Assembly (NCBI GenBank): GCA_015956445.1
Contig: WIUZ02000006.1
Span: 1 to 64,000 of the forward strand
DNA length: 64,000 nt
Direction: 5' to 3'
Source of the DNA: Thelephora terrestris
Taxonomy: Eukaryota; Basidiomycota; Agaricomycetes; Thelephorales; Thelephoraceae
Positions 10,110 to 23,400 of the stretch are shown piece by piece (position 1 is the first letter of the stretch; the number at the start of each line of letters is the position of its first letter). Made by a program: the position numbers and the translations under genes. The notes beneath the pieces were generated by a model. It had not been told where the DNA came from. It was given only the letters and a program-made list of their open reading frames with translations, and did no database searches.

Positions 10110-12021
10110 ATGAGCCTGGCCATCCGAGCGTTTTTTTATCGTCTCCGCCACCACCTCGCTCGTGTTCCAGGCGTGGCGAGAGAGAACCCCGAACCAATCA
10201 TCCACACTCCGCAACTCCGATGATTCAGGAGATCCCTCGTCCCTGCTCAGCTATCGAAGATCTCACCTCGGCGTCGACTACCGAGCTCTTGATTCGGTCC
10301 GAACTTTTTGGAGCGGTGATGGGAGTTCTGGGGTATCCGCAGTCATCCTCAATTGGAGTAGATTCGAAAATGTCGTGTTGATCGTTTCTGGCTTGTGCGA
10401 CCCTTCGTTGCGAGATGTGGTCTCCGAGATCATCGTGTGGAACAACAGCCCCCGTGAGATCTCCGCCGAAGTGAGTGGAGGGACCAGCTGTTTCACCACT
10501 TTTCCGCCAAGTGCACCTGCCTGTCCCAACCTTCCGAACTAACCGAGCATGGTCGTCAGGAGTTCGACGTGTCGTGTAGATCGAGGCTAAGGATCGTAAA
10601 TTCGCCAGAGAATTTGTATTTCCAAGCAAGGTTCATCGCGTGTTCCGCCGCGACTTTCAAATACTGTTTCATCCAGGTAAGTTATGTCGAGCCTTTCCGT
10701 CTATGCTGAGAGGAGTTGGGAGTACCCCACAAGCTTACGAATTTACCCCGCGATGACAGGATGATGATTACTTTGTGAGACCGGAAGTCATAAGAACGTT
10801 AGTACTACCCCTCATCGTGGCCACATAACGTGAAGTGAGTACCACTGACGTCCCATTCAGGTTGCATTCGCGTATTAGATTGACTGGAATTCCCAAGTCG
10901 ATTCACTTGCTGCCACCCCACGAACACCTGTCGAGTGCTTCCCTGACAGGTTACTCACTTGATGGCCGAATTCACACTAGGTTCGCCTGGGTTGGTCATG
11001 GGACAATGATGCATCGTGAACTGTCAGAATCGTTCCTGGCATTGATGGACGATCTGAATTTCAGTAGCGAGGAGAGGAAAATGGCAGATAATTATTTTAC
11101 TCTCCTTCGCAACGACTTTACGGAGATCTGGCATGACCAAGGGATTGAGCTTGGCGGTGGCCAGCCGTTCACCGTTGGCACAGAAGGTGAGCAACGGAAC
11201 AGGTTACACATCGTGAGTACGGTTTTACCGCCGATTTGCGCTCGCTGAGGTGGGGATCCAGGGAAATGCATTAGCGTACCTTGACGAGCACCTTGGTTCT
11301 TCGAGGGGTCACCCCTATGTTCTGCAGGATACACAAAGTCGACTTCCTCGTGAAAGGGATTATGCTGTGTGCTTGGGACGAACGTGTTTGCTATCCGCCT
11401 CGCTGCCCGGATCTTTGGGCGACACTGCTCACCAGGTCGGAGTTGCCAAGGATTTGCTCCTCATGGTCGCGAACTCTTCCATAGTGACGGGATCACTGGA
11501 AAGTGGGCTATCCCGTGCGGCGGACGCGGATCCGAAGACGTATTTTGAAAGCAAGCAAGGTACCACTATACCGGTAAATTTTCGTGCTTTGGTTGAGGGA
11601 CTTCAGACGCACAGGTCGGGGATTTTTTCACACTGGACTTGACCGGTCAGGTTGGACCGTTGGATCAAGGGAAGAATGCCGAGATAGCATTGCTCGTTGA
11701 CGCAGCGACTGCAGATCTTTTGCACGGAGCCCAAGTCGATCACTCTCCGGATGAAGGCCAATGGGTAGGCACAGCTTTATGCTCCCCGAGAATCATGAAT
11801 TTAATTTTCCTTAGTCTCCGCCTGTTACTCAACCGTCCTGCCACAAGCTAGAACTATATGGAGGAGAGCTAACGGAATGTTGTTTCCGTTTGCGCGGAGA
11901 TGTTTCGTCTGCACGACACCTGCGAGTTACGCTGAAGAACTTGAAGGAAAAGGCACCCTGGAGGATACATGAGATTTGGGCGAGGGCTTCCTCTGCCAAA
12001 ACTGTCGTAAATGTAGCTTAG
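10110..12021 (+). CDS. Putative GT-A glycosyltransferase, apparent frameshift in first exon
   Basis: Seven exons, ending 10470, then 10560-10676, 10760-10797, 10861-11212, 11262-11559, 11607-11764 and 11815-12021, all phase-compatible. The second exon ends CFIQ and the third begins DDDYFVRPEVIR, giving a DxD-type metal/nucleotide-sugar motif after a strand-loop-strand typical of GT-A folds. IHLLPPHEHLSS follows. The N terminus reads MSLAIRAFF from ATG 10110, then needs one T fewer in the T7 run at 10131-10137 to continue as IVSATTSLVFQAW, a good signal anchor. With that the total is exactly 510 codons. Without it the first exon has no ATG. The likely role is Golgi or ER glycan transfer by a type II membrane enzyme; donor and acceptor are unknown. 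The frameshift may be an assembly error or a real lesion. Confidence 0.6.
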
Positions 12022-12164
12022 ATCCTCCAAGTTATACCTCCCTGTGTTAAATCGACTTGATTGGTCGTAGTTAGCGCCCGGGCCCACGACTATTCCGCGG
12101 GACCGGCTGTGGCTGAGATCTTTCACAGGCTCCACACATCTGTTCGCTCGGCCGACTGACAACT

Positions 12165-13573
12165 ATGCTTTCTACCCTACTTCGCGCCGGTAAACTCAAG
12201 GCCAATTCCGCACAGGTGCTAGCGAAGACGTTGAAACGTGGAATCTCGGTGAAGGTAACGAAAACACGCATTTCCGCGATTCGCCCCGCACTATTTCGGT
12301 TTTGATGAAAGATACTCCCGCAGAGCATTTTACACGGGTCACCTGAAGCCAAGAAAGTCGGCGAGGCCGAGATCCAGCAACATTCCGCAATTGTCGCTAG
12401 GGGAAAATATGTTCATGGTTTCGAGAGTGAGTCGTTGGAAGGGTTTCCGCCCCACCATTAACCCCGAAACTAACGCCGCTCGTCGTTGCCAAACAGCACA
12501 CAAGGTCAAACCTGACCAGGTCGATGCTTACAAGAAGGCTGCGTAAGTACCATGCTGTGTAGCTCGCAGCTGCGCGTAACTGACATTTAATTTGTCAAAA
12601 CGCAGTGAGGAATACTACACTGGAATAATCAGAGACCCCGAGCTGAATGTCAAGCTATCGGGGAGCTGGGAGACATTGGTCGGCGAACAAGACACGTTCT
12701 GTATGCAATTAATCACTTGTTTTCCCCCATTCTGCCGGTGGACTCATCTTTCTTCCACAGTCCATATCCTGGAATATGAGAACTATCGTGGTGTGGACAA
12801 GGCGGCACAGCTCATAAAGGACTCTGAGGTAAGCAGCCCCGCCTTCCTCGCAGCTCCAACCGGGATAAAGACGCCCCCTTCTTTTTCCACAGCATCAAAC
12901 CAGATACAGGAGGATGTTACCGCATTTGAATTCGCGAGTGTTACAGCTGAATCAAGAATTCGCGTTCATGCCTACGGCACCGCCGCACAACCACGGCGGC
13001 GTCTTTGAGCTAAGGACGTATCAGGTATGACTTCACTTGGCGGCTTGATTTCCCCCAGTGACGCTAGGGGCTGACAATCAATCTGTCAGTTGAACCCGGG
13101 AACCCTTTTGGAATGGGAAAGCGCATGGTATGTGATCCTCGAACGCCGCCAACCGTCGATTGGCAGGGGTAATTGCGCCTGTTCGTTTAGGAGACGAGGA
13201 ATTGAGGCTCGCCGCAAATTTATCTCCCCGATTGGAGCGTGGTTTTCTCAAGTCGGTCGGTTACACCAGGTTCACCACATGTGGCAGTTCCCGTGAGTGC
13301 ATACCTGAATAATCTTGCACCGGATTCTTCACCGGATTCACTCCCGAACATCCGCTCACCCCCGCTCGATAGGGATCTGACAACTCGAAAGGAGACGAGG
13401 CAAAAGGCGTGGGAAGTTGATGGTTGGGCAGAAACAGTTTCAAAGGTGAGAGGGACCGGATTGTCCGTGATCCACGGAAAGCTTAACGTCGTCAACGAGA
13501 ACAGACCGCCCAGCTCGTCAAGTTCATGGACGCCTATATCCTGACACCACTCCCATGGTCACCGTTGAAGTAG
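12165..13573 (+). CDS. NIPSNAP family mitochondrial protein
   Basis: Ten exons whose lengths sum to 816 bases (271 residues), with all phases matching. The first exon encodes a basic, Ser-rich presequence (MLSTLLRAGKLK...) suited to mitochondrial import. The mature part has the family signatures: KYVHGFETHKVKP, SGSWETLVGEQDTF, HILEYENY, an LNQEFAF-PTAPPHNHGG segment and, in the second half, FELRTYQLNPGTLLEWE, GAWFSQVGRLHQVHHMW and the C-terminal WAETVSKTAQ. Two ferredoxin-like NIPSNAP repeats are therefore complete. NIPSNAP proteins sit in or on mitochondria and in animals act in mitophagy signalling; the fungal role is not settled. The gene starts about 140 bases after the glycosyltransferase stop, on the same strand. 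Confidence 0.9.
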
Positions 13574-13830
13574 ATAATCGCCGCACAATTCCGATCTATG
13601 TTGCATCATGGCATAGTGTACCAAATAGCCGCTCCCGTCAGAAGTAGCACACAATACGTCCGCCCTAAGCGAGAATGCCAATATGGGACGTGCATGCGTC
13701 ATGATCTTCGCAGCTGAGTAAATAGATCCCGGAGGGCTTTATCAAGGCTAGCCAACACAATTCCGGTCCCCGTTTACTCCCCCAGGACCAACTTGCACTC
13801 TCCTCTTCCACCTTTCTCACCAGGTGTAAA

Positions 13831-16800
13831 ATGTCCCATTTAAATTCCGATGTATCCGACGACGAGGCAGGCTCGAGGAAGAGGCGAAGCACCCGAGGTC
13901 GGTCCGAGTGTCTGCTCCCGCTTCGATCTTTATCCTGATCGTTGACCCTCGTCTTAGCCTGCGACCAATGCCGAAAGACCAAGAGCAAGTGCGAACGGAT
14001 CTCAGACAGCCTATGCACGAACTGCGTCTCTATGGACACTGGTGAGCCCTCGACACGCTCCCTATCCTCAGATGTTCACCGGTGCTCACATACGTCACAG
14101 TTTGCACTTTTGCAGGTTTGTCGACGATCCTTCGCGGTCCCCTTTCCCTATGTTCACACATGTGTATTTGCAGGCCCCAGCTACAAGCGTGGACCACCTA
14201 AGGGCTACATCAGCGCCATTGAACAACGCATGCAACATTTCGAGGCGTTGCTCGGAGTCATCATGCAGACCAGTGACCCTCGGGCACTCGGTCTCATCAA
14301 CGAGCTCCGACAAGACGAACTTGCGAGGTTGATCCTGAACCGTGTCGATGCAGGTAGATTCGTACGTCGAGTTCCATTTCTCTCTTTTCCGCCCGGGCAC
14401 TGAAATGATGACATCACAGGGTCCTTCTGGCCGGGGATTCCATGCGCGCGGCGAAAAGTCTCCGAGGGAAAACTCACGGTCGGCCCGCAGACAATCACGG
14501 GTAACGCGCGAGTTCGTTTCAAACGAGGGTGGGTATTGTTCTCGTGTCCCCCGTTTGTGCGTTGTCGCGGCTGAGGCTTCCATCTACAGATAGCAGCGTC
14601 GTGTTACCACCACCGACTATTGAATGGCAGGATCGTCTGTGCAAGGATCTGGACCTTCATCGTTCCCGGTCATCACCCGGTAGCGGTAGCGAAACAGCAT
14701 ATTCCAGAGCAGGTTCCGTAAGCTCACCGGCATCACATTCCATCTCCACCGATGGTTCCGACCACGCCCATCAACGAAGGAGGCTCGACTCTGATTTCGT
14801 GGGTCTTTCCGCCGAACCCCAAGCGTGGAATGGAATGTACACGATGGAGGCGTCGTCCAGCGATGACCCTGTTCACGAGGACGGTTTCAAAGCTTTCGGC
14901 CAGCTTTCACTAGATGGGGAATCTCAGGAGGTGCGTTGATGATCGGCCGGGCCTTGATTCAAACTGCCTCGTGGTCTGACGTATAACCTTGTACCCTCAT
15001 TCACTTCTCCTCGGGCCGCGCAGGTTCGCTTCCACGGCAAAACGTCTGGACTTCACCTTCTGGGACGTTCGGACCGTACTGACCACCGAAATGAAGGTAT
15101 GGATTTTTGTCGGATCCCGCCGGTGTTCGCCTCCATCGTTGCATCACCCACTTATTTGCCGGTGATAGGGGGGGTGTGGCATCTACCGAGAGTTCGTAAA
15201 TGGCCCCGCGCCATAGACGACGTTGCTCACTTGCTGCAAGAGGAACATGACGTCGCAATGCCTCCAATGCATGTCCAAGAACGCCTCGTAGATCTATACT
15301 TTACGTATATGCATCCCTCGCTACCAATGATCCATAAAGCGCAGTTCCTAGCAGATTGGAAGGCGATACGCAATGGGTATGTGAACGTTACTTTCCTCCC
15401 CTGTTCTCCCACTTTTCCCCGCCATTGTCCCGTGTTTTCCGCGCCTTTCACAAACGGCCACTGATCACTTTTTCTAAAATGAAATTCTGATAGCCACGAT
15501 CCGAAAGACCCACAGAAAGATGCGTCGAAGGCGAAGCAGAACGTCTCGAAGCTTTTGTTGTTGTCGATGTTCTCGATATCAGCCAGGTATCTGGACGATG
15601 TTGATACCATCGTGAACAATGAGAAAGAGAATGGAGCGACTTATGTGGCCGACGCACAGAAGCTTCTGAGTAAGTGTCGTCAATATCCTCGATCGTCTGG
15701 TCCCTTGTTCTCATGCACCCGAACCGCACAGACAAGGTTTACCGGTACAGCAGGACGTCCACCATTCAATCCCTCCTATTGCTCGGAATCAGGGAATTTG
15801 GCATCGGTATTTTCCGCCTCTGACATGATTCATGCCCGGAGTTAATCTCCGTCCAGGTTCGATGGAGCAGGGCTGGCTCTATATGGCCATGGCCAAGGCA
15901 ATGGTAAATGCGACGGAATCACTTCGTAATGCTTACGGCTCTCTGACCGCAGCTTTCCAGGCTCTTGATCTCGGGCTAAATCGATCAACGGAAGACTGGA
16001 AGGTGGGGGGAAAGCACATCCTGTCCGCAAATGATATGGAATCCAGAAAAAGAATCTGGTGGGCTTGTTGCATCACTGACAAGTGAGTTTTACCCTCGCA
16101 GTGGCTTTAAGCGCATACTTACGGGCCCAAATCGCCTTTCTAGGTACTATGCTACTTACACGGGTAAGTAGCGCCTCGATTCAGTGGCGGCGCTGCCTCG
16201 TTGACTCTGGGCATCCAGGCCGCAATCCAATCATTCGTGAAGGAGATTTCGATACATCGCTCCCAGATATCAACCAGGTCAGTTTCACATCTACCATCTT
16301 ACTCAATCGTGTCTGGACCGTTATGTTGACCTCATTAATATTAGGACGAAGAGACAGAGATTTGGCCTCCTCCTGCCCATCAGGGACTCGATCACGCACC
16401 CGGTCCGGCACTTATTCTCAGCTGTTTCAAAGCCTGGGCGTCATTGTGTGAGTTTTCCTACAACGCTCCCTTGAACTTTTGGTCCTGATGATGTGCGAAT
16501 ATAGCTGTCATCATTGGATCTGTGGCAGATCGTATTTACCCTGTCAAGTCTACAAGTCGAATCCCACGACGGACGTGGCTAGCTCGATTGGAGGCACAGT
16601 TGGATCAGTGGTACTTCGAGCTGCCAGAGGCGTTGCGATATGAACCAGCTAGCAAGCGGGCTATTCCACCTCCACACGTCTTACGTCTTCACACCACGTA
16701 TTGGTCCGCGGTACTTCTTCTGCATCGCGCCTTGTAAGTCCCTCGTTTTCTACCGTTTGTTTGCCGAACTTAATTGAGCGAACGCGTGTTCGTGTGCTTT

Positions 16801-17956
16801 CAGTATTCCAAACTGGAGAAAGTAAGTAGTTGGGACCCGAGGGGACGGCTCCTTCGGAATTTCATTCTGACATGGAAATTTAGTTCATCGAAATGTTCGG
16901 ATCCGTTTGCTTTGAAGGCATTTGATCTGTGCCAGACCGCAGCTTCTCGCATATCTACCGCAGGTACATTCCGGCTACTAAACCACGCCTTCTCCTCAAG
17001 TCCACATTTTAACCCCTTTTTAATAGTCACTTCCTATCGGGAAAAGTATGGCTTACTACGGGCCTCGCCTTTCCTCACGCCAGCTCTCCTCAGCGCTGGG
17101 TGCGTGTCAAAATTTTCTTGAATGAATGTATCTGATGGCTGATTTCATCGGGTTTTTTTGTGTATAGAATCATGCACGTCGTCACTCGTGAGCATCTCTA
17201 TTGGGCTATCCCAGGTAGAACGGTCGTTCTGACAGATGGTTATCCGGGGGTATTGCAGTAAGCCTTACGCCAGAGAGCATCCAAGCCTCGTTGGGACTTC
17301 AGCAGTGTCTGTTAGCGCTGAAAGATTTGGAGGTGCGTGGGATTGATCTTGATTTGGGGTGTTAAAGTTTTTTACTGATTGGGTTGGCGTTTTAGAAACC
17401 GTGGCCGGCGTCCTCACGGGCTTACGACTTGTTGCATGGCGTGAAATTGCAGTTTGACAACTTGCAGGGATTCGCATCATCTGGCAATCAAGGACGTAAT
17501 AAGCGTCCAGCATCGGACGCATTCGAAAAAGAGCAAGCGTCGGAAGTTTTGGCCAGAGAGGCGATTGGCCCGCCGATCCCTGATAGCAAAGTGGTGACTG
17601 CCGGATTCGGGGACCACGTCGGGGTGCAGGACCTCAGCAACCAATTGATGGCCCACATTCTTGGCCTAGACGTCAACCCGGGGATAGTTGACTCGACCAG
17701 TTCGCTGTTCCCCGGTTATCGATGGTGGCCGAAATCTCCCCAATTCAGCGATCAAGGGAGTGGCATCCAACAGCCGCCAGAAGGGTTCATGGGTGACTCG
17801 TGGCCGCTGGATACGTCGTACCTGGGGATGGATCCGAACTTCGCTAGTTACGAGCCGCAGCCAATGAACGTCGGTGGCTTCCCTTACGTCGTACCGCCCC
17901 CGCAAGAGGGGCTGGTGCAACACAACTTGTTTTACAATCTCCAGGATTTAATGTAG
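13831..17956 (+). CDS. Zn2Cys6 fungal-specific transcription factor
   Basis: A gene with about 18 exons. The first exon (13831-13897) encodes an acidic start and KRRSTR. The zinc cluster follows: CDQCRKTKSKCERISDSLC then TNC, and the sixth Cys comes from a 15-base exon (14101-14115). GPSYKRGPPKGYISAIEQRM, the usual linker and coiled coil, comes next. The middle region has YMHPSLPMIHKAQFL, GSMEQGWLYMA, LDLGLNRS and IREGDFDTSLPD, which mark the fungal transcription factor regulatory domain (PF04082). The C-terminal 170 residues (from about 17429) are disordered and Pro/Gly-rich, a likely activation region. The order matches XlnR-like basidiomycete regulators. It should be a nuclear DNA-binding protein; target genes cannot be told from the window. 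Confidence 0.88.
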
Positions 17957-18812
17957 AGGAGGAATGAGAGGCCTTTCTGTTTAGGATTTCTCCCGGTTGG
18001 CAAGAGATTGTATGGGTGGGGGGTGTACGTATACGGGCTGATTGGTGTTGTACATATGGTGTAAGATGGGAGTGTGTATCGATATATAATTATTTGTTTA
18101 TGGCAAGTTTCCCATTAGATGTGATCTGTTGTTATGTACGAATCTAGAACATGGATCTGTCTATTGTTCTCACTCCCGCCTGTGGCATGCGACGTGCACA
18201 TTGATGATCTGGCGCTGGCCTGTGTGTATCTCTGTTTACTCTCAATCAAATAGGTTCGGTGCCCCTTTTGTTTCTTTGATTGTCACGCCCTCTTTCACCG
18301 GCTGCCATCGATTTCATCAACGAGAGAGCCACCTCGATTTTTTAAGGTTTCTGATTCGAACCCTCTTGTGGCTGCTCGCCACTTTCATTGACCTCACCGC
18401 ATGGGGCTTGAGAGGGGCTGCCCAGTATTCGGCTAGTCGTGGCCATTTCCCATGAACACCATGGCGGTATAGTCTCTTTTCAGATGAAAGGTAAAATCCC
18501 TTTTTTTTTCATTTTCCGTCCCGACCCTGCTTTTAGTCAACTTGGCAATCACCGTGCCCGTGCCCTGTAACCAGCCCAGCGGTCCCTCCTATCCGAAACG
18601 GAATAAACGTTACATTTTCCCGAATCGGTGCGACGGATCTTTTGAAATATGGATCATACATTGGGACCTACTGATCCTTCGAAAAAAAAGAAACGTGTAT
18701 TGTCCGTTGCCGTCCAGAAAAAGACTGAACAAAGTCGCCAACGTACCCTCTTAGTCTTCCTTTCCCCGCCGCATCCTTCCTCTCCCTCTCGCTCTCTTTC
18801 TACCTCCCCGTC
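17957..18812. other. Intergenic region upstream of forkhead gene
   Basis: Contains the 3' region of the zinc-cluster gene (AT-rich near 18060-18120) and a C/T-rich leader (about 18760-18810) before the forkhead ATG, typical of fungal promoters. A plus-strand frame at 18129-18455 has no motifs and crosses sequence of ordinary intergenic character. No gene is supported. Confidence 0.5.
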
Positions 18813-20295
18813 ATGTCCCTGAATCGAATTCTAAATCATCCCCAGATCCCCGCATCAAGGTAGGTTTGTCTGCCCCCCCCTCCCCCGCCCCACCCTGGTC
18901 GTCCCCCCCTTTTTTTGTAAACGGCTTTAAATGATTATCTCGCTTAGGAGCAAGGTCTGCGACCAATCGTCCCCGGTCGATTCTTACTACTATGCTAAAC
19001 CTGAGGTTCCCGGTGAGCCCCCACGTCTGTGCTCCGGGCGCTTCGGAGGTAACTCAATCGGGGCATGCTGCAGAACATAAGGAGCATCCTCACTGTCCAT
19101 CGAGTCTGCACTGCCTGCGGGATACAGATGGCAGACCGCCTCATACTCTCCCCGTAATCCTCAGATGTACCATCCTGGGCAGCCCAAACAAAAAGCTCAC
19201 GATCCGTGAGATTTATGCAGCTATGGAAAACAAATATCCCTGGTATAAGACAGCTGGTAACGCCTGGAAGGTATGGGCACGGTGTAACGTCGCAAAGCGT
19301 TGATATCGCGTGCTTATTCTTTGGTCCCCTCTTTCTTTACTTAGCAATCAGTCCGACATCATCTCTCGTTGAACCTCCTGTTCGAGAGGGAACCTCGGCC
19401 TGTCACGGACCCCGGGGTCGGGTCTTACTGGACTGTAAACCTGAACGCTCCTCCTGGTACGAAACGTCCGAGGAAGCGTGGCCGCAAAGACGCCAACGAT
19501 GAGTCGGATCCTGCGCCACCACCCAGGAAACGAGGCCGGCCCAGGAAGTACCCTGAGCAAGAGCCGATGGTTTTTGACCAGCCGCCGATGACGATGATGC
19601 TCGTTCCAGCTGTTGATGGGTGTCCCCCCAGTTGTCAGCTCCCAACGTGGTCCGCGCGCGAGGGCAGCAGCACAAAAACGTCAGCTGGCGGGTCGAGCAC
19701 TTGCGGCGATGACGACGAGGCCCTGTACAGTGATATGCCGACGGAAGATCACCGGGTATCTGATGGTGATTACGCTGATAGCGAGGCCGAAGACCCCAGC
19801 GACAGGCCACCACCCTACCTCCTCCGGCCCGTATCTCGTCTGAGTAATCCTGGGCACGATTCTCGTGCGGCGCGGAACCAAAACGCACCTTTTCATAATT
19901 CCCCTCCTCGGCCGGCGGCTCAACAGACGCAGCAATCACAGCCACACCATCACCATATCCGTCGACCTTCCACTTCGTCGAATGGAACGAACGGATGCGT
20001 TGATTATGATACCCGGGGCAGTTCCGACCATCGGTCTGTAATTGAGAGGCTGCAGAGGGAAGTTCAGGCCTTGAGACAACAGTCAGCAGACGCGGTATCG
20101 GTGTCTGTTAAGATGTCGGATCAGTTGGCTGAGGCCCACGCTGAGGCTTCGAGGGTCAGGGCCGCTCTTCGGAGTATGGAAAACAAATATGAAGAATCAG
20201 AGAGGAGACGTAAAGAGGCCGAGCACATCGCTGATCAGCAGCAACGGCTCCGCCAGATCGCAGAAGCGTCATTGCAGGACAGACGACGACGTTGA
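18813..20295 (+). CDS. Forkhead (winged-helix) transcription factor
   Basis: Four exons (18813-18859, 18948-19012, 19074-19270, 19345-20295) sum to 420 codons. The forkhead domain starts at about residue 53: PPHTLPVILRCTILGSP, then KLTIREIYAAMENKYPWYK, WKQSVRHHLSLN in recognition helix 3 (split by the third intron), then LLFEREPRP and GSYWTVN. This is a complete winged helix. An AT-hook-like run follows (KRPRKRGRK and RKRGRPRK, about residues 156-187). The rest is disordered, with a His/Gln-rich patch, and ends in a coiled coil (about residues 335-415, VIERLQREVQALRQQ onward). It is a DNA-binding regulator acting in the nucleus. The fungal forkhead subgroup (cell cycle or sexual development) cannot be told. 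Confidence 0.9.
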
Positions 20296-20490
20296 TCAGG
20301 ACTTTTTTTTTTTTGTACGATAGAGCAGACACTAACTTTCATCTAAATCCTCCCCGCACACTGTACTACCATTAGACATCGCCTTTTGTATTTTTGAGCA
20401 TCTAGTTTGGGAACCAACTTACTGAATTTGGAAACTTCGATCTGCCCCTCAAATTTTTCGCGTGCGAGAATTAATTTTGATTTTGATTCC

Positions 20491-23400
20491 ATGTCAGCTT
20501 CTCTCAAGACTTTGTGAGTAACTGGGTCCTCTCGTTCACGCTCTCATCAGCGAGCAGCTCGACATCTGGTTGACCCACGCGTGTTCCCAGTTACGATAGG
20601 CAAAGGGTCATTGGACCTTTACACACCGCTGGCCCCGTCGGCCTTACCCCAGATGGCACAAGGGTGATCACTTGTGTGGGAGAACAGGTCGTCCTAACCG
20701 ACATTCAGTCGGGCAGGGAAATTTGTCGCTTCGCTGGTGTACGTCTTATCCTCAGCTGGGCCTTGACCATGCATTCGCCATGAGTCCGCTGACCGGCAAC
20801 ATTGGTAACATTTTCACATCTGAAGGATACGGAACCAATCAACTCCCTGGCGATATCCCCGTGCTCGAGACATCTCCTCGTCTTTTCAGGATCACTGGCC
20901 CTTCGAGTCTTCACACTTCCTACATCTCAGCCACTTCGTACCGACTCAGGTGCTAAGAACGTCGTGCACCCAGATCGCGTTATCTCGAAAGCACATGAGG
21001 CCCCGGTCCACGTGTGTAAGGTTGATCCCACCTCGACATATCTCGCAGCTGGGTCTGCAGATGGGGTCGTCAAGGTCTGGGACATCCACAGGGGCTATAT
21101 CACACACGTTTTCAAAGGTCACGGGGGCGTGGTCAGCGCTCTCGCATTCAACTACCCCAGAGATCCCTCGTCCATCGCAGCAGGCGATGTTAAGATGCAA
21201 CTCATAACTGGGTCTGTCGATACCAAGATACGGATATTCGACTTGGGCGCCGCTGCTGCACGGACCAGCGGTCGCCCCAAACCGGAGGCCGTCCTCGAGG
21301 GTCACGTCTCAGTTCCCCGGGGGTTGGACGTCTCCCAGGATGGAAAGTGGCTGCTCAGTGCTGGTCGTGACTCGGTGGCGCTTCTCTGGGATATAGCTCC
21401 GACGCGGGCTTCTAAGCCTACCGGGAAAGGGAAAGAGAAGCCTGCAGAGCCCCGGCTTATAAAAACGATCCCTGTGCTTGATCATGTGGAGGCAGCAGGA
21501 TTACTTCTTCCCGAAGAAAGACTTGCAGGGTCCGCGGAGAACGCTGAGACCTCAGCCCTCCGCTTCTTTGTTGCGGGAGAAAAGGGCGTTGTCACGATCT
21601 GGGACACCGAGAAGGGTATTCCTCTGTTGACCCTTGGTAAGGAAAAGTCGAACGACGGGGACGAGTCGAGGCAAGTTCTCGATGCCGTGTAAGCTTCTTC
21701 CGTTGCTTCATGTCCCTATCTCTCCACATGATCGTGGAGGATCGATTTTCCAGTGTTTGCACTGACTCGTCGAAAATTTTCAGTTACCTCCCAACAAACT
21801 CTACCATCGTCTCAATACACGCCGATCAGAACATTCTCTTCCACAACTTATTTGACGCCTCACTCGACCGTCAGTTCATCGGATTTAACGACGAGATCGT
21901 GGACGCCACATTCCTCACCGCACCGCAAATTCCGCCACCCCTAAATCCAAAAAACGGGGGCCTCGACCGTGTGTGCAGAGGTGACGATCGACTAGCCGTT
22001 GCGACGAATTCGTCCTTGATCCGGATTTATGATGCTTCTAGCCTGGATGCGCGCCTGTTGGAGGGACATAACGACATCGTGCTCTGTCTTGATTGTGGTG
22101 GCGACGGCGTCGTCCTGATTAGCGGCAGCAAGGATTCCACGGCACGTGTTTGGGCTCCGATTTCGGTTCCCCAGACGTCGCGGGCGCTTTACGGATCAAG
22201 GGCGGGAACCCAAATCGGAAGTGACAATGGCGCGGATTCATTAGCGTCGGCGGGGAACTTTTCAAGCGAATGGCGGTGTGTCGCTGTTTGCGACGGCCAC
22301 GCGGAGAGCGTCGGGGCGGTCGCGATGGCGCGTCAAACTCAAAACGCCCCCGGGGAGAATGGCCCTGTGCTTGGAGACGTTGATAGTCGTGATAACGGGC
22401 GGTGCGTCCGTCTGAAATTTACGTTCACAGGAAGCCAGGACCGGACGATCAAGATGTGGGACCTTTCGGGCGTGGTCAGATCTCATGCCTTCGATCCTGA
22501 ATCTCGAGGAAACGGAGAGATGGCAGGGCCGGTCCGGTGTAAGAGCCTGTTCACGCTCAAGGCCCACGAGAAGGACATCAATTCGTTGGATGTGTCGCCA
22601 AACGACCGTTTCCTGGCGTCTGGATCTCAGGACAAAACCGCCAAGGTTTACGAGATCGAGTATTCAACTAGTCCGGCTCGGGGAAGCTTCAAGCTGATTG
22701 GAACTTGCAAGGGACACAAGCGTGGGGTCTGGTGCGTCAAATTCGGGCGACAAGAGAAAGTGCTCGCGACGGCGAGTGGCGATAAGACGGTGAAGCTTTG
22801 GAACATTAGCGACTTCAGTTGCATCAAGACGTTCGAGGGTCACGCCAATTCAGTGCTACGGGTGGATTTCTTGAGTGACGGACAGCAGCTGGTGAGCAGT
22901 GGGTCCGACGGGTTGGTGAAGATCTGGAACGTCCGAACGGAGGAATGTGTCACGACGATGGACAATCATGAAGACAAGGTAAACCGATTGTGGTAAGGTC
23001 GCTTCCCCACACACACTGACCGCCTTTGATGATAGGTTTGGGCCCTGGCTGTCAGCAAGGATGAGAAGACGATCGTTTCGGGAGCTGCGGACTCTGTCAT
23101 TACATTTTGGCAAGATTGCACGGAGAAGAAGGAGATCGAGAAGGAGAGTCGACGGGCTGAGCTGGTATCAAAGTTCGTATCTCGCCTCGTTAAACCTTTG
23201 GCGGCCCCGTCGCTGACGAGGCACATCCATCAGAGAGCAAGATTTTCTGAACTACGTCTCATTGCGTGATTATCGTAACGCGATCTTGTTGGCGCTAGCG
23301 ATGCAGCAGCCCGGGCGCCTTCTCTCGCTGTTCAAGTCCGTTCGTGGCGGACTAGACGTAGAAGGGCTTAATCGGTTCAAGTCCTTCACGGGGAGTCCGG

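Noticed and set aside
10600-10625. ENLYFQ in the glycosyltransferase
   Set aside because: It matches the TEV protease site, but the residues belong to a conserved N-L-Y-F stretch of this protein; coincidence, not an engineered tag.
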